Origin: Bin5 sp022821545
GTDB taxonomy: Bacteria; Chloroflexota; Anaerolineae; Caldilineales; Caldilineaceae
Direction of reading: 5' to 3'
Assembly (NCBI GenBank): GCA_963664085.2
Contig: CAXXLO010000002.1
Location: 5,146,001 to 5,210,000, forward strand
Length of the DNA: 64,000 nt
Made by a program: the position numbers and the translations under genes. The notes under the pieces were generated by a model. That model saw nothing but the letters and a program-made list of their open reading frames with translations. It was not told the origin of the DNA and did no database searches. Position 1 is the stretch's first letter. Every line of letters begins with the position of its first letter. Of this stretch, positions 8,955 to 17,700 are shown one piece after another.

Positions 8955-9950
8955 TCAGGCCTTCTGCGACCAGGCTTCATCGACCATCTGGAATACGTCT
9001 CTGGTCGGATTGTACCCCAGTATCCCTCGCGCCTTGGCAATGCTCAATTCCCAGTGGAGAACCTTGGAGACTGTTACTTCGACGTAGGGCCAGCCGGTCA
9101 CCTTCGAAATGTATTTCACCAGTTGGTCGTGTGCAAAGGGTTGCGCCGCCATCAGGTGAAATACCTTGCCCACCGCGACCTCTTTTTCCAACAGAAGCGG
9201 CAAACCCTCGGCCAGGTTACGAGGGTCGTTTACCATTTCGGTTCCAACGACTCCTTGCGAATCATAGGCGATCACAAGTCTTGGATCGCGAGGATCGAAA
9301 TCTTCAAGATTCTCGACAGTCTCTTTTTCCTCTCGCGTAAGGCGGGCCTTTGACTTGAGGCTCGCCAGAAATCCGGGCACATACAGCTTGCCGGCCCAAA
9401 TTGCTTCCGGACTCAAGAGCTCGTCACAGGACTGTGTCACGCCAAACCGTGGGATGGTCACCGGCAATCCGCATCGCCTCATGTAGTTCCAGCACATGTC
9501 CTCGCACAGGATCTTGCTCATTCCATAGGGATCGTCGTTGATTCGAGGATGTTCCTCATCAACAGGGAGATAGAGCGCGCCGTTGGGATTCCAATAAACA
9601 TTGTCGGTGCTGGCCAGCACGAAACGTTTTATCCGATCAGCGTAGGGGAGAACTGTTTCCAACAGATTATATGTGCCCACAACATTAGTTTCGAAGATCT
9701 CATCCGAAGTCCGACCTTGTGGCAAATGTGCCCCAAGGTGAAAAACGGCCTCAACATCCTCTACGGCAGGGCCGAGGCTGTCTCGTTCCGTAAGCGCTCC
9801 CTCTACGATCTCAACGCCCGGCTTCTCGACCCTTGCTCGCATTGGATCGTCCGGCATGACAAGGGCCTTCACAGAGTGGTCGCGGCATAGCAGCGCATCG
9901 ACCAGACAGCTGCCGATCCGACCGGTTGCGCCCGTCACAAGGATCTTCAT
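8955..9950 (-). CDS. NAD-dependent epimerase/dehydratase (extended SDR)
   Basis: The 331-residue protein starts MKILVTGATGRIG, with the nucleotide-binding glycine motif GATGRIG near residue 7. The extended-SDR catalytic Tyr-Lys pair is YGMSK near residue 153. Such enzymes act on nucleotide sugars or other hydroxylated carbonyl compounds; the substrate is unknown. I chose the ATG whose last base is 9950 because AGAGGAG lies just upstream and the Rossmann fold begins there; a longer frame exists to 10085 but adds only non-family residues. It lies 55 bases after the DppC-type permease gene and is probably the last gene of that operon. Confidence 0.85.
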   Translation of the reverse strand: MKILVTGATGRIGSCLVDALLCRDHSVKALVMPDDPMRARVEKPGVEIVEGALTERDSLGPAVEDVEAVFHLGAHLPQGRTSDEIFETNVVGTYNLLETVLPYADRIKRFVLASTDNVYWNPNGALYLPVDEEHPRINDDPYGMSKILCEDMCWNYMRRCGLPVTIPRFGVTQSCDELLSPEAIWAGKLYVPGFLASLKSKARLTREEKETVENLEDFDPRDPRLVIAYDSQGVVGTEMVNDPRNLAEGLPLLLEKEVAVGKVFHLMAAQPFAHDQLVKYISKVTGWPYVEVTVSKVLHWELSIAKARGILGYNPTRDVFQMVDEAWSQKA

Positions 9951-10005
9951 AGTTCTCGCTCCTCTATCCAAAGAAAGGAATGCGTGACGCTCTCCTTTCA
10001 AGGTC

Positions 10006-10911
10006 TCATCGTTGGCGCAGAGTCGGGTCAAGCAGATCCCGGAGGCCATCGCCGAGCAGGTTGAAACCGAGCACTGAAATGGCAATTGCGATCCCGGGAA
10101 ATACCGACATCTCCGGATGTGTGTTCAGGTACTTGCGTCCCCCGGCCAGTATCGCGCCCCACGAAGGGGCGGGAGGCTGCGCGCCGAACCCGAGGAAAGT
10201 CAGTGCCGCCTCGCTCAGAATCGTCCATGCCAACCCTATCGTTATCTGGACAATCACCGGGGCGCTTGCGTTCGGCAGCAGATGGCGCATCATGACCCGC
10301 CAACTTGGCGCGCCGATAGCCCGCGCGCTTTCTATGTAAGGCAGTTGCGAGACAGCGATCACCGCGCCGCGCGTGACGCGGCAAAGAATAGGGACATAGA
10401 TGACGGCAAGTGCGATGATCAGATTCTGCGTGGAGGGTCCAAGCAGCACAGAGATCGTCAGGGCCAGAAGAATGCCTGGAATCGCGAACATCAGATCGAT
10501 GAATGCCATGATGCCGGTCTCCACCGGCCCGCGCAAGTACCCGGACGCCAGCCCGAGCACAAGCCCGATCAGGCCGGACAGAGCCATCGACAGGAGCGCT
10601 ACCAGCAGGCTGAACCGTCCCCCATATATGATCCGGCTGTAGAGATCACGGCCCAGATAGTCCGTGCCGAGGAAATGATCGGCGCTTGGGTCGGCAAGCA
10701 TCTGACTGAAATCTGCCTCAAAGGGGTCTTGGGTTGCGAAGACAGGGGCGAAGACTGACGTGATGATCAGAGTCAAGGTGATGATAAAGCCCGCCGTAAA
10801 CAAGCGATGGCGAACTGCTCGTTGAACGAAGCTGCGCAGCGCGTTTCTCGCCGCGAGCGACCGCTCCACTCTGGAATCATTCGTAGCGAATTCGTGGGTC
10901 GAGCTGGCCAT
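10006..10911 (-). CDS. Peptide-type ABC transporter permease (DppC/OppC family), second system
   Basis: About 301 residues with the DppC layout: one N-terminal helix (LFTAGFIITLTLIITSVFAP), a short periplasmic part with FLGTDYLGRDLYSRI, then five helices, an EAA loop (SARAIGAPSWRVMMRHLLP) and the family ending FNLLGDGLRDLLDP. The start is uncertain: ATG 10911 lies inside the upstream permease gene (overlap 10877-10911), an in-frame GTG occurs about 45 bases later, and neither has a clear ribosome-binding site. The overlap suggests translational coupling with the DppB-type gene. Confidence 0.88.
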   Translation of the reverse strand: MASSTHEFATNDSRVERSLAARNALRSFVQRAVRHRLFTAGFIITLTLIITSVFAPVFATQDPFEADFSQMLADPSADHFLGTDYLGRDLYSRIIYGGRFSLLVALLSMALSGLIGLVLGLASGYLRGPVETGIMAFIDLMFAIPGILLALTISVLLGPSTQNLIIALAVIYVPILCRVTRGAVIAVSQLPYIESARAIGAPSWRVMMRHLLPNASAPVIVQITIGLAWTILSEAALTFLGFGAQPPAPSWGAILAGGRKYLNTHPEMSVFPGIAIAISVLGFNLLGDGLRDLLDPTLRQR

Positions 10912-11824
10912 AGAGTATGTCCACAACGAGATTCACAAAGACGAAGGCTGTCGAATATAAGATCAGAACACCCTGCAGCACCGGCAGATCCCGATTGAGC
11001 AGCGCGCGTACGGTTAACTGGCCGAGCCCTGGCACGAAGAACATCTCCTCTATGAGTACCGTTCCCCCGAGCAGATAGCCCAGTTCCAGTCCGATAACAG
11101 TCACGATTGGAATTGCGGCATTCTTCAGTCCGTGCCGCCAAAGCACCTGCTGCGGATGAAGCCCCTTGGCGTGCGCAACTCGCATGTAATCCCGGTTGAG
11201 GACCTCAAGAACGGCTGATCGCACGACGCGCGTCATGACCGCTGCCAGAGGGAGCGCGAGGCTCAGGGACGGCATGATCATGTGCTGCAGATTCGTCCCC
11301 AAACCGTCGCTGATCGGCTTGTAGCCGGACGGCGGCAACCACTGCAGCCGCGCCGCCACCACCAGAATCAGAATAGTCGCGATCCAGAAGTTCGGGATCG
11401 AGATACCGAGTTGGCCGAATTGCATGGCCAGCAGGTCAACCCACGAACCGTTCCTTGCTGCCGCGACGATTCCCAGTGGAATGGCTATGGAGAGTCCCAG
11501 AAGGATGGTCAGAGTTGCCAGTTCAACGGTTACCGGAATTCGAGATTTGACCAGGTCCCATACTGGGTAGCCGCCCAACAGGGAGTTGCCCATGTCTCCC
11601 CTAAGGAGATCCCTCAGCCAGTCGAGATATTGCACATGAAGCGGCCGGTCAAGCCCAAGGAACTGGCGCATTTTGTCGGCCGCTTCCGACCCTGCGCCGA
11701 CGGTATCGAGGAGGACGAGCACAACGTCGCCAGGAAGCGCGTGCATCAGCAGAAAGACCAGGGTCGCAACCGCCCACACTGTAAGTACAGCGCGAATCAG
11801 ACGGCGACCTAGAAACTGCGACAT
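10877..11824 (-). CDS. Peptide-type ABC transporter permease (DppB/OppB family), second system
   Basis: This 315-residue membrane protein starts MSQFLGRRLIRAVLTVWAVA (first helix), then has FLGLDRPLHVQYLDWLRDLL and MGNSLLGGYPV of the DppB family, five further helices, the EAA loop (VAHAKGLHPQQVLWRHGLK) and the ending GQLDPRIRYE. GAGGAGGCGAC just upstream is a good ribosome-binding site for the ATG. It lies about 155 bases after the binding-protein gene; that gap holds a strong hairpin. Confidence 0.9.
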   Translation of the reverse strand: MSQFLGRRLIRAVLTVWAVATLVFLLMHALPGDVVLVLLDTVGAGSEAADKMRQFLGLDRPLHVQYLDWLRDLLRGDMGNSLLGGYPVWDLVKSRIPVTVELATLTILLGLSIAIPLGIVAAARNGSWVDLLAMQFGQLGISIPNFWIATILILVVAARLQWLPPSGYKPISDGLGTNLQHMIMPSLSLALPLAAVMTRVVRSAVLEVLNRDYMRVAHAKGLHPQQVLWRHGLKNAAIPIVTVIGLELGYLLGGTVLIEEMFFVPGLGQLTVRALLNRDLPVLQGVLILYSTAFVFVNLVVDILYGQLDPRIRYE

Positions 11825-11921
11825 TCTATGTCGCCTCCTCTTTAGCGGTCAGGAAAAACAATATAGAGGGCAATTCAGGCGGACGTGCCAAAATGCAGCG
11901 GAGGTGATTGGCCGCCAAGAG

Positions 11922-11958
11922 GAGGACGCATTCCCACTTTTCTTGGAAATGCGTCCTC
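11922..11958 (-). promoter_or_regulatory. RNA hairpin between binding-protein and permease genes, second system
   Basis: A perfect 11-bp inverted repeat, GAGGACGCATT (11922-11932) with AATGCGTCCTC (11948-11958), has a 15-base loop. It sits 21 bases after the binding-protein stop codon and has no T-run in the direction of transcription. It probably stabilises the upstream message or limits read-through into the permease genes. Confidence 0.7.
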
Positions 11959-11978
11959 ATGAACGGGACTGAACCCCG

Positions 11979-13583
11979 TTACCTGTCCAGCCATACATAT
12001 TTCAGAAAGCGCACCGTGCCCAGGCCATCAACTTGGTAGTCCATGACATCCGGGTGCATTCCCATGCGATCGTCATAGGTAAAGAGGTAGATGAGAGGCC
12101 ATCCCGCCTCATACCCAATGGTCAGTGCCTCTGTATAGAGTTCTCGGCGCCGGTCGGGGTCGGTTACCTTGCGCGCCTCTTCGACCAGCACGTTGTACTC
12201 GGGAATGTTGAAATTAGGAGCAAAGCCGTGCGACACGCCCTCCGGATGCATAATCCCGTAGAAGATATCGTCCGGACTCGAAGCGTAAAGGCCTTGCAAG
12301 GCTGCGGTAAACTCACCCTTGTAGACCTTTTCCACCCACACAGCGTGGTCGGTGGCTAGCAGATTGAACTTAATCCCCAACTCGGCAGCGCTGATCTGGA
12401 GAATTTCGGCGATTTGTCCTTCATCCGAGGCCGCCCCGTAGAAGTTCAGATCTACCTCAAATCCGTCGGGGTAGTTGGACTGGGCCAAATACTCCTTGGC
12501 CTTTTCGATGTCTGGCTCTTTGAAGTACTCGATGCCGGTATAGTACTGGCTGTTCGGAGGTTGGGGGTCGCCCGCGAAGAAGCGGTTGCAGCGGCCTGCG
12601 GTATAGACATCGCACATGACCTGCTTGTCAACCAGGTGCTGTAACGCCTTCAACACATTGGGATCGTTGAAGGGTTCCCTTCCTACGTTGAAGGTGAACA
12701 TGAAGAAAATGCCGGTGTCGCCGGTAAACAGCTTGTATTCCTGCTGGGTCAGAGATTCCCAGGAGGCGCCGGGCACCATCATGATGAAATCGACCGCATC
12801 AGAGGAAAGATTGGCCGCGCGTGCCGCGTCGTCGAGCAGGTAGGACATGCTGACTCCATCCAGGTAGGGCACGCCCTCCTCCCAATAGTTCTCATTCCTG
12901 ACGAGCTCGGTTTTGACACCGGGCTCGAACTCCTGTAACTTGAAAGGCCCCGTGCCTATGTACTCGAACGGCTCTTTCTCGAATGTTCCCGCTGGCATGA
13001 CTAGAACGGCCGGCCGACCAAGCACGTCGAGGAATGGACTGTAGGGTTCTTTAAGGGTTACCTTGATAGTGTAGTCGTCAACAGCTTCGACGCTTGCAAC
13101 CGGCGACAGCCAGCCCGCATACGCGGAGATCGATTCATCCATCGCGTGTTCAAAGGAGTAGACGACGTCTTCGGATGTCATCTCTTTGCCGTTGTGGAAC
13201 AGGACTCCTTTGCGCAGATTGAAGACATATTCGGTGTCGCTGACAGCCTCCCAGGACTCGGCAAGGGAAGCGTTGTTGTTGTATCCCGAATCCCAGTACA
13301 GCAGTCCTTCATAGATCTGGTGGAGAATATTCCACTCGGTCGCGCCGTGCAGTCGTCCGCCCCAGGGGTTGATCACGGTAGACGCCTGTGCCTGGCCGAA
13401 CTTGAGGATTCCCCCGTACTTGGGTCCACCTTGATCAGCCGGAGCGGCCGCTTCCGATTCATCGGCGGCGGCCTGTTCAGCGCCGCTGTCCGCTGGGGCC
13501 GCCGGGGCACATGCGGCCAGCAAGGCAAGCGCGACGACGAGTCCGAAAATCGTGGCGATGGCAGAAAGATTTCGCCTTCTCAT
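11979..13583 (-). CDS. ABC transporter substrate-binding lipoprotein (family 5)
   Basis: This 534-residue extracellular binding protein belongs to the peptide/nickel/opine group. It has a lipoprotein signal (hydrophobic core, then LALLAAC with the lipidated Cys near residue 25) and a low-complexity Ala/Glu linker. The family core follows: WEAVSDTEYVFNLRKGVLFH, NGKEMTSEDVVYSFEHAMD, YTIKVTLKEPYSPFLDVL and IGTGPFKLQEF. It lacks a twin-arginine motif, unlike the three sugar-binding proteins in this window. AGGAGG precedes the ATG. It is the first gene of the operon that continues with two permeases and the epimerase, and a good promoter lies upstream at 13656-13685. Confidence 0.92.
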   Translation of the reverse strand: MRRRNLSAIATIFGLVVALALLAACAPAAPADSGAEQAAADESEAAAPADQGGPKYGGILKFGQAQASTVINPWGGRLHGATEWNILHQIYEGLLYWDSGYNNNASLAESWEAVSDTEYVFNLRKGVLFHNGKEMTSEDVVYSFEHAMDESISAYAGWLSPVASVEAVDDYTIKVTLKEPYSPFLDVLGRPAVLVMPAGTFEKEPFEYIGTGPFKLQEFEPGVKTELVRNENYWEEGVPYLDGVSMSYLLDDAARAANLSSDAVDFIMMVPGASWESLTQQEYKLFTGDTGIFFMFTFNVGREPFNDPNVLKALQHLVDKQVMCDVYTAGRCNRFFAGDPQPPNSQYYTGIEYFKEPDIEKAKEYLAQSNYPDGFEVDLNFYGAASDEGQIAEILQISAAELGIKFNLLATDHAVWVEKVYKGEFTAALQGLYASSPDDIFYGIMHPEGVSHGFAPNFNIPEYNVLVEEARKVTDPDRRRELYTEALTIGYEAGWPLIYLFTYDDRMGMHPDVMDYQVDGLGTVRFLKYVWLDR

Positions 13584-13655
13584 CTCTTGGCCTCCTGTTG
13601 TCTAACTCGGATTTGACGGTTGGAAACGTCGATGCAGAAAACGGCTAGAAACTTT

Positions 13656-13685
13656 ATTTTATTTCATTGGAAATAGATAGGTCAA
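13656..13685 (-). promoter_or_regulatory. Sigma-70-type promoter for the second family 5 transporter
   Basis: On the minus strand, TTGACC (13680-13685) and TAAAAT (13656-13661) are 18 bases apart, five of six matches in each box. The first base of the binding-protein start codon is about 70 bases downstream. The surrounding bases are much richer in A and T than the neighbouring genes. Confidence 0.55.
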
Positions 13686-14041
13686 GTCTCTTTTTCGGAA
13701 CGGCTCGCAGCGCGGTCGGGCCAAAACTGCGAATGTTCATCCTGGGCAATTTCGTGCCGGGCCCGTGGATCGAACAGCGCCCGCGCGCGCGCGGAAGAAG
13801 GAACGCGTGGGGCGGCTTACGGAAACTGCAAGCCGCGCCTGGCAAGCCATGCCCTCTCTGCAAGCGGAAGAAAAACCAGGACGAACTGATTTGAACAAGA
13901 AGACAACAAGCTATCTTTGAACGTTCTTTGGTTGAAATGGCAGAAGGCCTGAGGTCATAGAGACGGGAGGGAGGGGAGAGGGGTCGAAGAGGGATCAGTC
14001 AGTTGGAAACCTGAGTGCGGTGGCCAGCTCAACATGAACTC
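13686..14041. other. Intergenic stretch with no supported gene
   Basis: About 356 bases lie between the promoter above and the end of the Gfo/Idh/MocA gene. A plus-strand frame of 75 codons (13667-13894) ends in CPLCKRKKNQ but has no ribosome-binding site and matches no family I know. A run of alternating GC (around 13785-13795) and a purine-rich stretch (13965-13995) are present. I see no hairpin terminator for the operon that ends at 14042. Confidence 0.5.
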
Positions 14042-15115
14042 CTAGTCCCGGTAGGCCTTTATCATATCGATCAACAGGGCGATCTGTGCGCGACCTCCTT
14101 GGGCTGGCGTGCGCGGGGTCTTTCCATTCACGATACAGTCGTGAAAGTGAATCAGCTCCAGCTTGAACGCCTCCTCGTAAGAGGCGGTGGTCGTCGACTC
14201 TCGGAAATGTTTCCCATCCATCCTCCACTCCTCGACAACCGTAGCTGCGTTCTTCAAAAATGGGCTGGGAAAGACGATCGACACAATACTATCCGGCGCG
14301 TAAACCGTCATCGTCTCGTCGAAGACGCGCAGGTTCCGAACTGAAGCCGTGTCCAGCAGACAGCGCAGATTGTTCGGATAGACCAGGATCGACGCGAAGG
14401 CCCCGCCCCCGTCCCAGATTTCGGTGGACACGACACGCTCCGGCAGCCCGAAAGCGCCGTCCAGAATGTAGACGTCGTGAATCGACAGACCCAGCATCTT
14501 GCCGTAGGCACGCATGACCGCTTCGGGTTGGGCGCCGATCGCCCGTTGCAGGCTTTCCTGGTGGCTGTGCTGCATCCTGTCCTTCTCGTGTGCGTCGACA
14601 TCATCGACGCGTACAATGTCATAGTGTTCCAGGAAAAAATCGTTGGGGCCAATGATGTCATACAGCCGGATCAGACTCGGGTCCTTCATCTGCCGGATGC
14701 GTTCGCGGCCGGCCACGTAGCCGGGATCGTAGATCTTGTGGTGGCCGAGCATGGCGACGCGGCCGCTCTGTGCCCGTGCATCCAGGAGTTCATCGGCTTC
14801 ATCCAGGTTGTTGCACATCGGCTTCTCGATGAAGACGTGCTTGCCCGCCAGCAGCGCATCCGTCGCCGGGCGGGCATGGTCGCGCGTCAGCACCATAACC
14901 GCATCCAGGTCGGCCCGTTCCAGCATCTCACGATAGTCGGAAAATGTGTGCCGGATACCGTACCTGGCCGCGACGGCCTGTACCGTACCGGGGGAAAGGT
15001 CGCACAGGGCCGCGACCTCGAAAAGCTCTGGCAGTTCAGACAGGTGCGGCAAGTGCATCACCTGTGCGACCATGCCTGTACCGATCAATCCGATTCTGAC
15101 TGGCTCGTTTCCCAC
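14042..15115 (-). CDS. Gfo/Idh/MocA-family oxidoreductase
   Basis: This NAD(P)-dependent sugar or polyol oxidoreductase of about 357 residues has the Rossmann motif GLIGTGMVAQVMHLP at the start, the substrate-domain entry HVFIEKPMCNN near residue 96 (EKP motif, with the lysine kept) and a C-terminal alpha/beta domain. The GTG at 15115 follows AAGGAG by 6 bases and is preferred over the in-frame codon at 15133. It is the last gene of a seven-gene minus-strand operon. The substrate is unknown. Confidence 0.88.
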   Translation of the reverse strand: MGNEPVRIGLIGTGMVAQVMHLPHLSELPELFEVAALCDLSPGTVQAVAARYGIRHTFSDYREMLERADLDAVMVLTRDHARPATDALLAGKHVFIEKPMCNNLDEADELLDARAQSGRVAMLGHHKIYDPGYVAGRERIRQMKDPSLIRLYDIIGPNDFFLEHYDIVRVDDVDAHEKDRMQHSHQESLQRAIGAQPEAVMRAYGKMLGLSIHDVYILDGAFGLPERVVSTEIWDGGGAFASILVYPNNLRCLLDTASVRNLRVFDETMTVYAPDSIVSIVFPSPFLKNAATVVEEWRMDGKHFRESTTTASYEEAFKLELIHFHDCIVNGKTPRTPAQGGRAQIALLIDMIKAYRD

Positions 15116-15206
15116 GGTTTGACTCCTTCGCACGGCAAGCCTGCGCCGCTGTCAGACAACGCCGCGCATAGTGCTCGAGTTCCTGAAAGTAGAGATCCAG
15201 CCGGTC

Positions 15207-16424
15207 TCAGAGAGTGGCCAGAAACGCTTCAACACTGAGGTCAGCCGGAATCCGGTCGAAATAGTAACGCGTCTCCTCACCCTGAAAGCCGGGCGTCCAC
15301 TGATCTTCATCAGCCTGCAGCAAATCGTCAACGTACCTGAAGCGCGTCCACAGCGCGCCGGCTTCCTGCCGGCTGAAGCGGTCGGCGAGCGGCCTGCCCC
15401 ACTGAAGGGTCATTGGATGGATGCTCTCGGCCCACAACCGTTCCTGCTCCGGCAGGCTGTCAAACTCCGGGCTCTTGAGGTGATGAATGCGCTTGGCGCT
15501 CTTGCTCAGAAAAATCGTGGAAAGGAGGCGGCCTTTTTCGCCGCGCCCAGGATGGAGCCTGTCCAGAGCGGCCCTATATGCCGTGCCGTTGCCGTCGATT
15601 GCAGCGCGCAGCGCCGCCTCGCTCTGCTCGAACTTCTGCCTGCTGCGCCCGTTCCAGCGGTGAAATGACTCTTGCGACGCCGGAGACAGATGTTCAAGGT
15701 AGGGCAGGTCCTTGTGCGTGGTGTACTCCGAGAAGCCGCCATGAATCGTGCGCCGCATCTTGGCGTTGTAGCGGCTGCCCCAGTGCAGCAGGGGCAGGAT
15801 GTAGGCCACGCCGTCACCCGCCGCCAGATGCGTCTGGACGGCCCCGGGCACAGGCGTACGAGCGTCATCGTTCATCGCCGCATTCTCCTCGGCGGTGTTG
15901 AGACGGGCATGGCTGCCGGGCACGACCCAGAGAACGTTGTCGTCGTACAGCGGCAGATTCCATTGCACGTAGCGCGGCCCGTTTTCAATAATGTCGTCGG
16001 CATAGCCTTGCAGCGGCGCCGTGTGGGGCGGATAGAAGTCGCGGTGCCAGCCGCGATGACCGCCTGTTTCGTGGTCGCGTACCGGGTTGCACATCAGCAT
16101 CATTTCCGTGACGGCCGCGTCGTCCACGCCCAGCAAACGGCTGCTGACCCCTTGCGTGTTCTCGTGCAGCCAGATCTCGACCGCGTCCACGGTCTGCGCA
16201 TCGATCTGGCCGGCCAGCATACCCAGATTAAGGCGCGGCTGGGCATTCGTCTCCCAGACGCCGCCGGGCGGGTCATCCGGCCCCCGCTCTCGCGCCCAGA
16301 TCACCCTCTGCCGCTCGACAAGCTTTTCATAGGCCCGCCGCAGGCCGTCCAGCTCTTGCGGGGGGATGACCTGCCGCAGGATCACATAGCCCTCTTCCAA
16401 AAACTGATCGCGGCTGAATTCCAT
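15207..16424 (-). CDS. PhyH-type Fe(II)/2-oxoglutarate dioxygenase, large form
   Basis: This 405-residue protein starts EFSRDQFLEEGYVILRQVIP, the usual PhyH opening. Its metal site is visible: GGHRGWHRDF places His127 and Asp129 as the HxD motif, and LLHWGSR gives the probable distal His near 214. VLWVVPGSHARLN matches the strand before the second half of the barrel. PhyH enzymes hydroxylate or demethylate small molecules with O2 and 2-oxoglutarate. It is longer than the two PhyH proteins at 58914 and 60806 because of a C-terminal extension. It lies about 90 bases before the Gfo gene and after the LmbE-like gene in the same operon. AGGGGA precedes the ATG. Confidence 0.88.
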   Translation of the reverse strand: MEFSRDQFLEEGYVILRQVIPPQELDGLRRAYEKLVERQRVIWARERGPDDPPGGVWETNAQPRLNLGMLAGQIDAQTVDAVEIWLHENTQGVSSRLLGVDDAAVTEMMLMCNPVRDHETGGHRGWHRDFYPPHTAPLQGYADDIIENGPRYVQWNLPLYDDNVLWVVPGSHARLNTAEENAAMNDDARTPVPGAVQTHLAAGDGVAYILPLLHWGSRYNAKMRRTIHGGFSEYTTHKDLPYLEHLSPASQESFHRWNGRSRQKFEQSEAALRAAIDGNGTAYRAALDRLHPGRGEKGRLLSTIFLSKSAKRIHHLKSPEFDSLPEQERLWAESIHPMTLQWGRPLADRFSRQEAGALWTRFRYVDDLLQADEDQWTPGFQGEETRYYFDRIPADLSVEAFLATL

Positions 16425-16526
16425 GGCAATTTCCCCTTAGTACTCTGCGACGAATCCCAAGTTTGCGCCGGGGCCGGCAGGGCCTGCGCCTTGGACAGGC
16501 GGCGATTGCCTCGCGCCTGGAGTGTT

Positions 16527-17390
16527 TCAGTCAACCGGCACACGATAGGAAGTCTCTTCTATGCGCTCGTGGTCGGAAGATCGTGCATTGATCATCGCCC
16601 GCTCCGTCACCGGCAGATAGTAATGGGTCTCGGCATGCAGCGAGATAAACCCCTCCGCATAGGCGACACCGCCGGACATCCCGAAAGCGCCGTCGCTCGT
16701 CTCGATGCGTTTACGCGCGTAGGCCCCGCCATAGCCCTGGCTCACAAGACAGTCCAGGGCAGCCAGCTTCTTGTCCACCACGTCGGTGATGTCGATAAAG
16801 ACGTCGTTGTAGTACCCCCCTTCGGATTGCCACACGCTGCGGGGGATGGCGGCTGCGCCGGTTCCGAAGAAGAAGACCTGGGCGGCCTTGTGGGGAGGAT
16901 TGCGGTCGCCCGGGTCTACGCCGCTTGCCAGGGCCATGGCATGCAAAACGATCTGCCCGGCGATAGCGTGGGCGTTGGTCAGTCCGTCGCCCTCCTTGGG
17001 GAAGTGTGTCAAGACCAGGTCCGGCTTCAGCTGGCGAAACAGGCGCGCCAGCCGCCTGACAGCCTCGTCGGTTACGAGAAGAACGGCATCATCGGCGCCG
17101 AAAAAGTAGACGTCTTCGACGCCCAGCAGGTTGCAGGCCTTACGGGCTTCTTCAGCCTTGACGTCGGAACGCTCGGCCATGAGGGTGGCCAGTTCAGCGG
17201 CGGGCGGCACTTCAGCGGCGTGGTGCATCTCGTCGCTGATGACTTTGTCATGGACGCGTGCGCCGTGCGTGAGGACGACACAGCCGACATAGTCGCCGCG
17301 CGCCGCGTGATGGGCCATCGTCCCGCCGGACTGATCGAAGATGTCGGCGGGATGGGCGCCGACCGATAGAATGCGTAGCGATTCGGACAT
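16527..17390 (-). CDS. PIG-L/LmbE-type deacetylase-like protein, altered active-site motif
   Basis: This 287-residue protein starts SESLRILSVGAHPADIFDQS, the LmbE opening followed by GGTMAHH. The family normally has AHPDD. Here the first Asp, the general base in characterised members such as MshB, is Ala, while the second Asp, a zinc ligand, is kept. The third zinc ligand probably lies in DGLTNAHAIAG. Usual substrates are N-acetylated sugars and related amides. Catalysis may be lost or use another residue. The start at 17390 follows AGGAGG, whereas an upstream frame to 17591 has no family sequence. Confidence 0.85.
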   Translation of the reverse strand: MSESLRILSVGAHPADIFDQSGGTMAHHAARGDYVGCVVLTHGARVHDKVISDEMHHAAEVPPAAELATLMAERSDVKAEEARKACNLLGVEDVYFFGADDAVLLVTDEAVRRLARLFRQLKPDLVLTHFPKEGDGLTNAHAIAGQIVLHAMALASGVDPGDRNPPHKAAQVFFFGTGAAAIPRSVWQSEGGYYNDVFIDITDVVDKKLAALDCLVSQGYGGAYARKRIETSDGAFGMSGGVAYAEGFISLHAETHYYLPVTERAMINARSSDHERIEETSYRVPVD

Positions 17391-17700
17391 GGCTCTAGCC
17401 TCCTGGTTGGTTTTGGGAACTCTGTGTACCCATAAGTATAGCCCAGGTACTCCTCTGGGAGTGAGACCCTGAAACAGGTCCGGAAAGGCGCTCCCGTCCC
17501 GGCGGCTGCTTTCCTCACAGCCGTGCCTTCCCCCCGCGCAGGCTTGACGCCAAACGCAACGCCCGTCCGGAGGCAGACCTGGCGCGTCCAAAAAGGCTCC
17601 GATGTGGTCAGCGTTTTCTCCGCGTCAGATCTTTTTCTGCACCTTTTCAGGTCAGCTGCCCGGCGAAAGGCTTGGACGCAACCGTGGGTCACGCCTCACT
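17391..17700. other. Intergenic stretch inside the catabolic operon
   Basis: About 310 bases separate the flavoprotein gene (ending at 17701) from the LmbE-like gene. A TATACT (minus strand, 17435-17440) could be the -10 box of an internal promoter, but no matching -35 is found. Frames here are antisense or out-of-frame extensions without family sequence. No strong hairpin was seen. Confidence 0.4.

Noticed and set aside
13667..13894. A 75-codon plus-strand frame ending in CPLCKRKKNQ
   Set aside because: The Cys pair looks like part of a zinc knuckle, but there is only one pair, no ribosome-binding site, and the frame overlaps the promoter of the divergent transporter operon.
15672..17369. 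A plus-strand reading frame of 565 codons over the PhyH and LmbE-like genes
   Set aside because: It covers two real minus-strand genes and the intergenic region between them, and shows no recognisable domain.
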